From contig NZ_CAHJXL010000001.1 of assembly GCF_903645315.1 (NCBI RefSeq), positions 1 to 64,000 of the forward strand: a stretch of DNA of 64,000 nucleotides, written 5' to 3'. The stretch comes from Victivallis sp. Marseille-Q1083. GTDB lineage: Bacteria; Verrucomicrobiota; Lentisphaeria; Victivallales; Victivallaceae. This document shows positions 54,708 to 63,178 of this stretch, in pieces (positions within the stretch are counted from its first letter, which is position 1; each line of letters starts with the position of its first letter). The notes under the pieces were generated by a model. It was not told the origin of the DNA and searched no databases. It was given only the letters and a program-made list of their open reading frames with translations. Made by a program: the position numbers and the translations under genes.

Positions 54708-55811
54708 TCAAACACCGGTGGAACTGCCGCCGATGATTCGTGACTTCAAAAAAACCGGCTCTTTCGGCAGCGGCCGATGCTGGCGGCGGCAGTTGACCAC
54801 CTCGGCGATGATCCGCCGGCCGATCTGCACAAAAGGCGGTTCGACATGAGTGCACATCGGGCAGATCGGCGTCGTGCCGATATAGATGAAATCCAGATCC
54901 CGGCCGGGCAGCAGGTGCAGGCGGGCCAGCGCATTGTACAGCAGTTCCAGCTTGTCGCCGTTGAAAAAGACAAAATCCGGCTGCTCCCGACGCAAAAACG
55001 CCATGATCCGCTCTTCGGCGTCGGCCGGATTCAGGCCCAACGCCAGCACCGCCGACTCCGGCATCGCCAGCCCGGCCGCCCGGCCCAACCGGCGATACTC
55101 GGCAGCGCGCCAGCCGAAAAAGGCGATGTCATCCTCCATCCCCGGCACGATGATGCAGCCGCAACGGCGGTAGTCGCGCTGCTTCAGATAGTCGACCAGG
55201 CAGCGGATCGTCTCGGCATCGCTGAAGCCCACTTTCAACTCCTCGCCGTAGCGTCTGGCCGGACGCCCCCACTGGACCACCGCGATAATCGGCACTTCAC
55301 AACGGGCCAGCAGCCGCAGATGGTGACACTGATCACCGTAAAAGACCGCCGCGTCATAGCCGGCCAGCCGCTGCAACTGACTGTTCAGCTCCATCGAATC
55401 CGCCGTTTCCGGGAAATATTCCAGATGAATACTCGTATTGTTCAAAAAACCGGTGTCCAGCATGCCCCGGTAGATATCCGCATTGGTGTACCAATCGCTC
55501 AGCGTCAGCACCTCCGGCGAAATGGCCGGCTCCGGAAAGACCAGAATCACCCGCAGCGGCCTGGTGGCGACGGTATTTTTCCGGCTGATGAAGATGCCCT
55601 TGGCCGGCAGTCGGACCACCAGTTGGTCTCTCTCCAGCAAATCCAGCGTCTGCATCACCACCGTGTTGCTGACTTTGAACTCATTGCGCAGCGCGCGGAC
55701 GCTGTCCAGCTTCCCGCCGGGCGGATAGTGCCCGGCAGCAATGCGTTGAACCAGTACATCATAAAGCTGCTCGGCCATCGGCGCGGCAACGTCTTTCTCG
55801 AGAACATCCAT
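54708..55811 (-). CDS. GntR-type regulator with LacI-like sensor, giant cassette C
   Basis: 367 residues from ATG 55811, 23 bp after the operator. [58 protein letters not shown]. Sensor: PLRVILVFPEPAISPEVLTL, YDAAVFYGDQCHHLRLLARC, DFVFFNGDKLELLYNALARL, and ICPMCTHVEPPFVQIGRRI at the C-terminus, again with CPxC[ST]HV. Very similar to the cassette A regulator over its whole length, so the two should recognise the same operator. It is followed after 31 bp by the first pseudopilin. Confidence 0.9.
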   Translation of the reverse strand: MDVLEKDVAAPMAEQLYDVLVQRIAAGHYPPGGKLDSVRALRNEFKVSNTVVMQTLDLLERDQLVVRLPAKGIFISRKNTVATRPLRVILVFPEPAISPEVLTLSDWYTNADIYRGMLDTGFLNNTSIHLEYFPETADSMELNSQLQRLAGYDAAVFYGDQCHHLRLLARCEVPIIAVVQWGRPARRYGEELKVGFSDAETIRCLVDYLKQRDYRRCGCIIVPGMEDDIAFFGWRAAEYRRLGRAAGLAMPESAVLALGLNPADAEERIMAFLRREQPDFVFFNGDKLELLYNALARLHLLPGRDLDFIYIGTTPICPMCTHVEPPFVQIGRRIIAEVVNCRRQHRPLPKEPVFLKSRIIGGSSTGV

Positions 55812-55834
55812 AAGAGTTCAACCTCAACTTAACT

Positions 55835-55844
55835 GTTCCGGAAC
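55835..55844. promoter_or_regulatory. Operator of the giant-cassette regulon, site C
   Basis: Perfect palindrome GTTCCGGAAC in the context AACTGTTCCGGAACGT, 14 bp downstream of the -10 and 23 bp before the regulator ATG. Confidence 0.8.
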
Positions 55845-55858
55845 GTCCTTTTGTAGGA

Positions 55859-55887
55859 ATAATAGCAAAAAAATTACTGAAAGTCAA
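55859..55887 (-). promoter_or_regulatory. Promoter of giant cassette C
   Basis: Minus strand TTGACT (55887-55882), 17 bp ending TTTTTTTGC, TATTAT (55864-55859). Confidence 0.78.
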
Positions 55888-55992
55888 TCCCCGAAACCGA
55901 AAAAAACAGAATTTCATGAATAAATTCTGTCAGAATACCCAGATTTCCTGCCTTTTTCCCATTCCGGCCGGCAAACAACGCCGGCTTTCCCC

Positions 55993-56022
55993 GCCGGACC
56001 GGGAAAATTTCCCCGGTCCGGC
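55993..56022 (-). terminator. Probable terminator of giant cassette D
   Basis: GCCGGACCGGG pairs with CCCGGTCCGGC (56012-56022) just behind the giant enzyme stop at 56032; inner A/T pairs extend the stem. There is no good U-tract after it on the minus strand, so efficiency is uncertain. Confidence 0.55.
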
Positions 56023-56031
56023 CAAAATTTT

Positions 56032-59000
56032 CTACCACCGGATGCTCCGCTCCGTCACCTGATCATCCAGCAGATTGATGACCCGTACCCGCCATTCACC
56101 CGGATGCGGTTCGATTCCGTCATCGACGATGATTTCGATCCCGGCAGAACCGGCGCCGAAATGGTTGCCGGTCGCCGGTTTGAACAGCGTTCCATCCGGA
56201 CGATAGACCTCCAGCCGGAAAATTCCATCCGCCTCCGAACCGCCGATTCTGACCTTCAGCAACCGCCCGTCCCGCTCCAAATGCAGCGAATACGGCTGCG
56301 TCGGCTCCGGCAGCAGCGCCAGCAGCCGCACGCCGTACGATTCCAACGCCGTTTCGAGGCGGTCGGACCGGGCGAGCAACCGCCGTTCCAGCAGATCGTA
56401 GATATAATACGGCCGTTCGAACTGCAATACGGCGTCTTTCTTTTCCTCTTTGCCGGCCGCCATCCGGGTCATCCCGACAAAGCGGCAGTCGCCCCGCCGG
56501 TAACGGCCGGCCTCGGCCGCCGCCGGCAACTGCAGTTGCCACTCATCCGCCACCCCGGCGGCCTTGAACGCCGTCCGGAACAGCGCCAATACCGGTTCGG
56601 CCAAAGCGTCCCTGGTACGAATCCGTCCGTAACGGTTCGGCAGAAAATTCAACAGCAGGTGGCCATCCCTGCCGATCATGATCCGCCGGTCGGCGGCGAA
56701 CAGCGGCCGGCCGCCGGTCACCGTGACGGCCGGGTCGCCAAGTTCGATTTCCACTTCCCGGCCATCGACGGCCAGCAACTCGCCCGGCTGACCGCCGAAC
56801 CCGCTGCGGAACTTCGCATCGACGCCGAAAATTTCCCGGAACGGATTGTTCTGCCGCACCGTGCCGTTGTCGTAGCAGCCGCCCGGCAGCACATCGGCAA
56901 TCAACCTGCCGCCGGCAGCGACATAACGTTCGATCGCTTCGATGTCGGCATCGCTCATCGCCTGCGCCAGCGGCAGAATCAGATACGGCGATATTACCGG
57001 ATCAAGCTTCGGCAGTTCTTCCGGCCCGACCACCAGCGGCCCCTGGTAACCGAGGTTGCCCAGCACGGCGGTCCAGCCGCCGAAATTGCGGTGATAGTTC
57101 CGCTTGTCGGCGACGATGTAGCCGAGAAAATCGGAGGCGTCGCTGGTCAGCATCGCCGGAATCGAGAAATAGAGCGCAAACGGCGAAGGCTCCCGGTTGG
57201 CCGGTTCGGTGATGACATCGAGACCGGACTGCTTGATTTCAAAGATCATATCCCGGAGCTGTTCGCCGTAATGGTTCAGCTTCAGGTCGCCGTGACGCAT
57301 GAAATAGCCGTTGGCCCAATTGCCGTTGGCCCGCAGACCGGCCAGAATCTCCCGGTAGGTCTTTTCCCGGATATCCCGGACCGGCATATTGTAACCGGTC
57401 CAGTCCCCCAGGCCGGTGCCCGGCCGGGCGAAACTGCGCAGCACGTCGTCGACGCCGGTGTTCGGCTGATCGTAGGCCACGGCGCGGGTCAGATACTTCA
57501 ACGCTTCGTGCCAGTCGAAGCCGGTGTACAAGTTGGTCAACACCATGCCGGAAATCGCCAGATTGCCCTGCGGATCGCCGGCTTTCATCCCGTCGTATTC
57601 CGCTTTGATCGCCCCGGTGACCGTCGTGAACATGAAATGGCGGTGGTCTATAAACGACGCGAACCGTTGTTTTTCGATCGCTTCGGCCGCGGTGTCGGGC
57701 TTCACGTCCTCCCAGGCAGCAAAATCGGTCCGCCAGGCGGCGTTCAACTCGTCCAGAGAAGCGTAGCGATCCTGCAGCCAGCGGCGAAAAGCCGCCAGGC
57801 ACCACTGCGACTGGCAGTAATCATGCGGCAGATCCCAGTGGAACAACGAACACTCGTCGCCGATAAAGTAAAGGTTCGGACTGTAATCGGCCAAATTGGC
57901 GGCGACGGTTTCGGCGGTATCGCGCAACTCCTGCAAATACGCCGGATTGCTCAGGCAAGTCGGACGGCTGGTCGATTCCGGGCGCTCTTCGCCGATCCAG
58001 CCGAGGATGGTGCCGATGCCGAGCGCCACATAATTGACATCGTTGCGCAGCGCCGCTTCCGCGGCGGTCCGCTGCAGCGCCAGATTGGCATACTCGGCGT
58101 GGTAGCCGACCGTCTCGTCGAATCCCGTCTCCGCCAGCACCCGGTAATAATCGTCGGCGAAATAATTCGAACAGGCTCCCCAACTGGTGAAGGTCAACCC
58201 GGAGCGCGGCGGCAGTTTCGTCGTCCAGAACGTTTCCGCCCGGTCCAACTGCCGGCCGTCTTTGAACAAGGCCGCCTCGACCGTGCTCAGGTTGGTTTGC
58301 GGCGGCGTTTCCAACGTGGCGGCAAACGGCATTTCCGGCTGCAGACCGGTCAGCGTCCGGCGGTAGAGCACCCGGTCGTAAATGTCCCTGACGACCATGA
58401 CGAGCTCCGCCCCGTCCAGGTTTCCGCGCAGCCGTATCGTCCCGGCCACCGGTTCGCCGGCCTGAAAGGTTTTCCGCGCCAGCGACAACTGTTCCAGCGC
58501 GCAGTCGGCCGGCCGGTTCTGCACGACGGTATACCAGTCGGCGGTATGGCCGTCGACTTTCAGAAAAACGTTGTAAAAGTAATCGCCGTCCAGCGTCATC
58601 TTTTCCAGCGGCAGCGCCAGCGGCAATTCGTTGCGGCCGGTCTGCAGCGCCGCTTCCGATTCGGCGCGGTCGACCACTTCGCCGTATTTGTCCCGGACTT
58701 CCAGCGTCACCGTTCCCTCGGCGGCGGCGACCGCCGTGACCGCCAAGGTCAGTTGACTTTCCCCGGCGGTCAGGCCGGTGATTTCAGCCGGCAGAGCCGT
58801 TTGCGCCGCCAGCCGGATGGCACGCAGAATCTGCGAGAAATGATAATCGTAATAGTTGAACGGACACCCCAGTTCGAAATCGGGATTCGGAATCATCCCG
58901 TAGCTGTCAATCATCCATTCCATCGGATTCTGGTTCAGGACATAATCGACCGAAATCACCTTCCCCGCGCCGCAGTCGTAGACCTTCAGCGGCATCGCCG

Positions 59001-60690
59001 TCCGGTCGTCACCGGCCGGGAGCGCATTGAGCTTGTCATAAGGCACCGCCCGATTAAGTTTGACCGTCTCCGCTTCGTTGTAACGCAACGCCAGACCGGT
59101 CGATTCGATGCCGTAAGGCGGATTGACGTAAACCAGTCCGGCGCCCGCTTCCACCTTCGCCCCGATTTTTTCCCGCACCTCCTCCGGCAGCACCTCCCAG
59201 CGGATCGCCGACGAAATCATGATGGCGTCATAATCGTTCTCGATCACGCTCCGGGCATAGCTGACCGGCTCCGGCGCCACCCAACTGCGGTTGTCGCCGG
59301 CATCGAAAGCAAGCTGATGCGGATAAGCGACTTCCACCAACTCAAAGTCGAAGTTGCCGCGCTTCGTCAGTTCGGCACTGTCATGATGGCTCCAGGCGGT
59401 CGCAAACAGCAGCAGGCGGGTTTTTTCCGCCGCATCGGCATTCCAACGGATAATTTCCTTTGAAAAATCAGTAAAAAATTCGGCATACGCCGGTGCATAG
59501 GCGAAAATCTTATTTTTCTCCGCCGCCGGTTCCGGGCGGAGTTTCTCGTCAAAGCTCCTGGTCAACGCGGCGATTTTCCGACCGTTTTCACCAGTCAACT
59601 CCAGCGTGACGAGCGGTTCATCGTCCGGCAGCGGAAATTCCACGTCAACCTCCTGCAATGCCTTCAAAGCGACCTTCCGCATCCCGCCGCCGCAGCGAAC
59701 CCTGACGTCGCCGTAATCGCGATCGCTCCACAGCGTCGCCTTCAAACGGCCATTTTCCCGCGTCATCGCCGCGGCGATGTGGTTGTCGGCCGCCTCGACG
59801 GACCGGCAGCCATACAGCGGCGTGACCGTGTAGGAGGTCCGGAAGATGAAGTCGAACAGCGGGTCCTCCCGCTCCGGACGGGCCTGAATCATCGCCTGTC
59901 CCATCGCCAGCGGACGGATTTTCAACTCCGCAGTCAAATATTCCAAAGTCGGCTGGTTGACCGTTTCGCCGGGCAGCCAGTTGTAGAAACTGCGCAAATC
60001 CGGATAGCTGGTCTCCAGCAGAATGCCGTCGCCGGCATCGTTCAGCGCCGCCGCCCAGCCGGCCACCGCGTTGTTGACGGTGATGTCGCCGCTCGTTTCC
60101 GGCCAGTTGACCGCTTGCTGCGTCGTCCGGCCGGAAACGAAGTCCGGCCAGAAAGCATGCTCGGCAAACGGATAAAGATAACGGATGTTTCCGGTCCCTT
60201 CCGGGAACGGTACGGTAATAAACCAGAGCGCACCGAAGAAATCCTCCTTGCCGGGATTGTCGATCGCATAATCCACCTGCAAACTGGCCGTATGATCCTT
60301 CAGCGTATAAGTTTTGACCAGATGCAGCGGCGAATCGCCGTTTTCCAGCGTCACGAAACTGCCCCCGCCGTTATCGCCGCTGGCAACGACCTGCCATTTC
60401 GCTTTGGAAGTGAGGTCGATGGCGGCACCGCCGCAACGCAGCCGCTCCTGGCCGATCCCGCTGCCGCCCGGCGCCACATCGTCGCCGCGGGCTTCAACCA
60501 GATTGCCGCGGCCATTCTGACAAAACTGCTCCACCCGGCCGCCGTAATTCGGATTGATGAGTACCGTCAAATATTCATTGGACAATTGATAAAATGTCTG
60601 TCCGCCCCGGTCCACCGTAACGACCTCGGCGGCCACCGCCCAGCCCAGCAGCAAAGAGACGAGTGCGAAAATCTTCTTTTCATAAGTCAT
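56032..60690 (-). CDS. Giant secreted GH42-like multidomain enzyme, paralogue D
   Basis: 1,552 residues from ATG 60690. Signal YEKKIFALVSLLLGWAVAAE. Domains as in the other three: sandwich (LSNEYLTVLINPNYGGRVEQ), GATase-like at about 433 (LLFATAWSHHDSAELTKRGN), Ig-like (KMTLDGDYFYNVFLKVDGHT), GH42-like barrel from about 837 with YFIGDECSLFHWDLPHDYC and QWCLAAFRRWLQDRYASLDE, second GATase-like domain (YLILPLAQAMSDADIEAIER), C-terminal sandwich. Where the other three have SPWCL, this one has SQWCL. The candidate acid/base Glu is in GDECSL. No regulator gene accompanies this cassette; its pseudopilin promoter carries the shared operator. It is the closest paralogue of C. Confidence 0.8.
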   Translation of the reverse strand: MTYEKKIFALVSLLLGWAVAAEVVTVDRGGQTFYQLSNEYLTVLINPNYGGRVEQFCQNGRGNLVEARGDDVAPGGSGIGQERLRCGGAAIDLTSKAKWQVVASGDNGGGSFVTLENGDSPLHLVKTYTLKDHTASLQVDYAIDNPGKEDFFGALWFITVPFPEGTGNIRYLYPFAEHAFWPDFVSGRTTQQAVNWPETSGDITVNNAVAGWAAALNDAGDGILLETSYPDLRSFYNWLPGETVNQPTLEYLTAELKIRPLAMGQAMIQARPEREDPLFDFIFRTSYTVTPLYGCRSVEAADNHIAAAMTRENGRLKATLWSDRDYGDVRVRCGGGMRKVALKALQEVDVEFPLPDDEPLVTLELTGENGRKIAALTRSFDEKLRPEPAAEKNKIFAYAPAYAEFFTDFSKEIIRWNADAAEKTRLLLFATAWSHHDSAELTKRGNFDFELVEVAYPHQLAFDAGDNRSWVAPEPVSYARSVIENDYDAIMISSAIRWEVLPEEVREKIGAKVEAGAGLVYVNPPYGIESTGLALRYNEAETVKLNRAVPYDKLNALPAGDDRTAMPLKVYDCGAGKVISVDYVLNQNPMEWMIDSYGMIPNPDFELGCPFNYYDYHFSQILRAIRLAAQTALPAEITGLTAGESQLTLAVTAVAAAEGTVTLEVRDKYGEVVDRAESEAALQTGRNELPLALPLEKMTLDGDYFYNVFLKVDGHTADWYTVVQNRPADCALEQLSLARKTFQAGEPVAGTIRLRGNLDGAELVMVVRDIYDRVLYRRTLTGLQPEMPFAATLETPPQTNLSTVEAALFKDGRQLDRAETFWTTKLPPRSGLTFTSWGACSNYFADDYYRVLAETGFDETVGYHAEYANLALQRTAAEAALRNDVNYVALGIGTILGWIGEERPESTSRPTCLSNPAYLQELRDTAETVAANLADYSPNLYFIGDECSLFHWDLPHDYCQSQWCLAAFRRWLQDRYASLDELNAAWRTDFAAWEDVKPDTAAEAIEKQRFASFIDHRHFMFTTVTGAIKAEYDGMKAGDPQGNLAISGMVLTNLYTGFDWHEALKYLTRAVAYDQPNTGVDDVLRSFARPGTGLGDWTGYNMPVRDIREKTYREILAGLRANGNWANGYFMRHGDLKLNHYGEQLRDMIFEIKQSGLDVITEPANREPSPFALYFSIPAMLTSDASDFLGYIVADKRNYHRNFGGWTAVLGNLGYQGPLVVGPEELPKLDPVISPYLILPLAQAMSDADIEAIERYVAAGGRLIADVLPGGCYDNGTVRQNNPFREIFGVDAKFRSGFGGQPGELLAVDGREVEIELGDPAVTVTGGRPLFAADRRIMIGRDGHLLLNFLPNRYGRIRTRDALAEPVLALFRTAFKAAGVADEWQLQLPAAAEAGRYRRGDCRFVGMTRMAAGKEEKKDAVLQFERPYYIYDLLERRLLARSDRLETALESYGVRLLALLPEPTQPYSLHLERDGRLLKVRIGGSEADGIFRLEVYRPDGTLFKPATGNHFGAGSAGIEIIVDDGIEPHPGEWRVRVINLLDDQVTERSIRW
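58510..58640. repeat. 131-bp exact repeat shared with 50931-51061
   Basis: Second copy of the identical stretch, in paralogue D, same orientation, offset 7,579 bp. Confidence 0.85.
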
Positions 60691-60739
60691 GAATCACCAT
60701 TCCGTTCCAAAGGTTTGTCAGCTTGATACAATCAATATT

Positions 60740-60765
60740 CCGGGAGCGGAGCCGTCCGCTTCCGG
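60740..60765 (-). other. Intercistronic stem-loop, cassette D
   Basis: CCGGGAGCGGA pairs with TCCGCTTCCGG (60755-60765) with one G-U pair and a 4-base loop, between the pseudopilin stop (60807) and the giant enzyme start (60690). Confidence 0.6.
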
Positions 60766-60806
60766 AGTACGTCATCATTTTTTATGGCAAGAGAATTGGC
60801 GGAGCT

Positions 60807-61484
60807 CTACGGAATCGCCTCGCCTTTCACCGGGTAATAGCACAGATCCCATACGCGCTGCCAGGCATCGTCCGTCGGCTGCCGGACGGAAAGCGACTCA
60901 CAGTGTCCGTCCGCAAAGGAGGCGTTGAGATAATTGCTGTGACGGAATGCTTCATCCGGACACATCCACTCCATCTCGCCCCATTGGCCAATCCAGCCAT
61001 AGCCGTTGTGGGTATCGGTCATCAGCAGGGCCTGGCCGGAATTTTTGACATTGGAGAGCTTGCACGGCACGAAGTCGGTCGCCGAACCGTCCTCATTGAT
61101 ACAGCCGCCGATCCACATGTTCAAGCCATAGGTATTGTAGGTCTTGTCGCCGGAATAACTCGGGCACTCCATCGCGGCGTGATCGCCTTGCTTGAAATCA
61201 CTCCAGGCAACAAGCTTGACGCCCATGTATTCCGCCAGTGGGGCAAACCAGCCGGTGTCGGATCCCCAACCGTAATAGATGACGGCGAGCGGCGCCGAAT
61301 CATTGTTATCGTTGGCATACATATTGGTGGCCAGAGCCAATTGTTTGAGGTTGCTGGTGCATTTGATCGACACCGCTTTGGCTTTGGCTTTGCCCAGCGC
61401 CGGCAGCAGCATGCTGGCAAGAATCGCAATAATCGCAATCACGACCAGCAATTCAATCAGTGTGAATTTCATGTTGTGTTTCAT
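60807..61484 (-). CDS. Pseudopilin-like protein of giant cassette D
   Basis: 225 residues from ATG 61484 (TAAGGAAAAAA directly upstream; ATG 61472 is possible). [20 protein letters not shown] with Lys before Phe, then [20 protein letters not shown]. The soluble domain shares [38 protein letters not shown] and [17 protein letters not shown] with the second pseudopilin of cassette C, and ends with [13 protein letters not shown]. It is first in its transcript; the leader from the promoter at 61645 is about 150 nt and contains a small GGCTTCGCC/GGCGAA stem (61517-61534). Confidence 0.87.
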   Translation of the reverse strand: MKHNMKFTLIELLVVIAIIAILASMLLPALGKAKAKAVSIKCTSNLKQLALATNMYANDNNDSAPLAVIYYGWGSDTGWFAPLAEYMGVKLVAWSDFKQGDHAAMECPSYSGDKTYNTYGLNMWIGGCINEDGSATDFVPCKLSNVKNSGQALLMTDTHNGYGWIGQWGEMEWMCPDEAFRHSNYLNASFADGHCESLSVRQPTDDAWQRVWDLCYYPVKGEAIP

Positions 61485-61621
61485 TTTTTTCCTTACTTTG
61501 GTTGTTTTGAACATTTTTCGCCGGTGTTGGCGAAGCCTTTTCATTTTCAGCCAATCAAATCGGTTCCGGCAGCAATCGGCACAATTCCAATCAAGCGACA
61601 GAATTCAACCAAGACTTAACT

Positions 61622-61631
61622 GTTCCGGAAC
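61622..61631. promoter_or_regulatory. Operator of the giant-cassette regulon, site D
   Basis: Perfect GTTCCGGAAC in the context AACTGTTCCGGAACG, 13 bp downstream of the -10. Here it controls a pseudopilin gene directly, with no regulator gene in the cassette. Confidence 0.8.
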
Positions 61632-61644
61632 GGAATCTATAATA

Positions 61645-61673
61645 ATTATAGCAAAAAATTTTCCGAATGTCAA
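61645..61673 (-). promoter_or_regulatory. Consensus promoter of giant cassette D
   Basis: Minus strand TTGACA (61673-61668), 17 bp ending TTTTTTGC, TATAAT (61650-61645): a full consensus match at both boxes, predicting very strong transcription unless repressed at the adjoining operator. Confidence 0.85.
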
Positions 61674-61907
61674 TACCTAAAATAAAAAACCGGAAATTTT
61701 TTTGCCTTTCCATCGTTTTTGAACGAGAAAATTCTCTGAAAAAATTTTTTTCCCTCGGAAAATCCAGGCTGAAACACTCATTCCGGCAGGCTGGATGCCC
61801 TAGCGGCTTGAGATTGCCGGTGCAGTCGATCGACATCGCTTTGGTCTTTGTTTTGCCCGGCACCGGCAGCAGCATACCGGCAAGAATTATGATAACAGCA
61901 ATCACTA

Positions 61908-63019
61908 TAGATTCGGCAATTAACATACGTGCAATATTTGCTTGATGGTGTATATTATCATCATGGAAACTCAAGATGCCCGAAAACTCGATAAGGTCGC
62001 TCTTGAAGAGCGGCGCAAGCAGGCCGTGAGATTGTATCAAAGCGGCAAATGTAATAATTGTACGGAAATCGGAAAAATCGTCGGAGCGCACCGCAACACG
62101 GTGGGCAAGTGGATAAGCAAGTGGAAAAAAAGCGGCTTGTCTGCTTTGAAAGTAAAGAAATGCGGTCGTCCAGTCGGCTTTGGACGCCGTCTGCTTCCGC
62201 ATGAAGAGAGTAAGATACGGAAAGATTTGGTCGACCATTGTCCGGATCAGTTAAAATTGCCATTTGCGCTCTGGACTCGTCAGGCGGTACGGTTGCACAT
62301 CAAGATTTCCTTTGGAATCGAAATACCAGTCCGAACCATGGGGGAGTACTTGAAACGCTGGGGATTTACGCCGCAAAAACCAGTTAAGAAAGCTTATCAG
62401 CGCAATGAGGCGCACGTTCAAAAATGGCTGATTGAGGAGTATCCCCGAATCAAAAAGCTGGCAAAATCAGAAGACGCGGATATCTTTTGGGGGGATGAAA
62501 CAGGAATTCGCAATGACGAGGCCAAGGGCCGCAGTTATGCGCCGAAAGGCAACACTCCGGTGCAAGCAGTCAATCCGGTACGCGAAAAAGTTAATATGAT
62601 CAGCGCGATTACCAACCAGGGGAAAACTCATTTCATGTTTTACAGCGAAACGATGACGGCTCAACTCCTGATCCAATTCATGGAACGTCTGATTCGTCAA
62701 AATGAGCGGAAAGTGTATTTGATTCTGGATAACCTGCGGGTTCACCACAGCAAAACGTTGACTGGCTTTCTGCAGGAAAACGCGGCTTTCATCAAGTTAT
62801 TTTTCTTGCCGAGCTACAGTCCCGACCTGAACCCGGATGAATATCTCAACCGCGACTTGAAATCAAATCTGAACAACAAGCCCTTGGGACGCGCCAAAGG
62901 AAAAATAACCGAACATGCCAAGCAACATATGGAAATGATAGCTGAACAACCGGAACGAATCAAGAAATTATTCCATTCCAAGACTGTTTTATATGCAAGT
63001 TAGTTAGTTGCCGGTACAA
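61908..63019 (+). mobile_element. IS630-family insertion sequence
   Basis: A 1,112-bp element flanked by TA (61906-61907 and 63020-63021), the target duplication typical of IS630/Tc1 relatives. Imperfect terminal inverted repeats are visible: left TAGATTCGGCAATTAAC... and right (reverse strand) TTGTACCGGCAACTAAC..., matching at 18 of the first 26 positions. The single transposase frame is intact. Confidence 0.88.
61963..63003 (+). CDS. IS630-family transposase
   Basis: 346 residues from ATG 61963 (an in-frame ATG at 61945 and TTG at 61942 could add six or seven residues). The N-terminal HTH region (CNNCTEIGKIVGAHRNTVGK, WISKWKKSGLSALK) is followed by a winged part (FGIEIPVRTMGEYLKRWGFT). The DDE catalytic domain shows DIFWGDETGI (first Asp), VYLILDNLRVHHS (second Asp) and LPSYSPDLNPDEYLNRDLKS (third acidic residue). 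It is a single full-length frame, with no frameshift. It would move the 1.1-kb element by cut and paste at TA sites. Confidence 0.93.
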   Translation: METQDARKLDKVALEERRKQAVRLYQSGKCNNCTEIGKIVGAHRNTVGKWISKWKKSGLSALKVKKCGRPVGFGRRLLPHEESKIRKDLVDHCPDQLKLPFALWTRQAVRLHIKISFGIEIPVRTMGEYLKRWGFTPQKPVKKAYQRNEAHVQKWLIEEYPRIKKLAKSEDADIFWGDETGIRNDEAKGRSYAPKGNTPVQAVNPVREKVNMISAITNQGKTHFMFYSETMTAQLLIQFMERLIRQNERKVYLILDNLRVHHSKTLTGFLQENAAFIKLFFLPSYSPDLNPDEYLNRDLKSNLNNKPLGRAKGKITEHAKQHMEMIAEQPERIKKLFHSKTVLYAS

Positions 63020-63153
63020 TATCAACAATTCAACCAATGTGATTTTTTTTCGACTTCTCATTTTTTCCCTGGAGTTAGTCGATTCAGACATTTTCCGCCG
63101 CTGCAACGGCAAATACAAAGGCAACTGTTTACCGTTTCAAACCATGCTAAACT

Positions 63154-63163
63154 GTTCCGGAAC
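63154..63163. promoter_or_regulatory. Operator of the giant-cassette regulon, site E
   Basis: Perfect GTTCCGGAAC in the context AACTGTTCCGGAACGTCCT, identical to site C over 17 bases. It precedes the broken pseudopilin. Confidence 0.8.
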
Positions 63164-63178
63164 GTCCTCTTATTAGAA

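Larger units (their letters stand above)
61798..63061 (-). pseudogene. Truncated pseudopilin gene split by an IS630-type element
   Basis: The N-terminus MRSRKKITLVELLI is encoded from ATG 63061 to about 63020. The frame resumes on the other side of the insertion at 61907 with VIAVIIILAGMLLPVPG and KTKTKAMSIDCTGNLK, after which similarity ends near 61798. Removing the element and one TA restores the reading frame exactly (LLI-VIA). Only about 45 residues of pilin remain, so the gene had probably lost its C-terminal part independently of the IS. It still has its own promoter and operator at 63154-63207. Confidence 0.8.

Noticed and set aside
61591-62238. Minus-strand frame running from IS630 into the pilin fragment as one gene
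   Set aside because: It is a chance read-through: its first half is antisense to the transposase and only the middle is pilin sequence.
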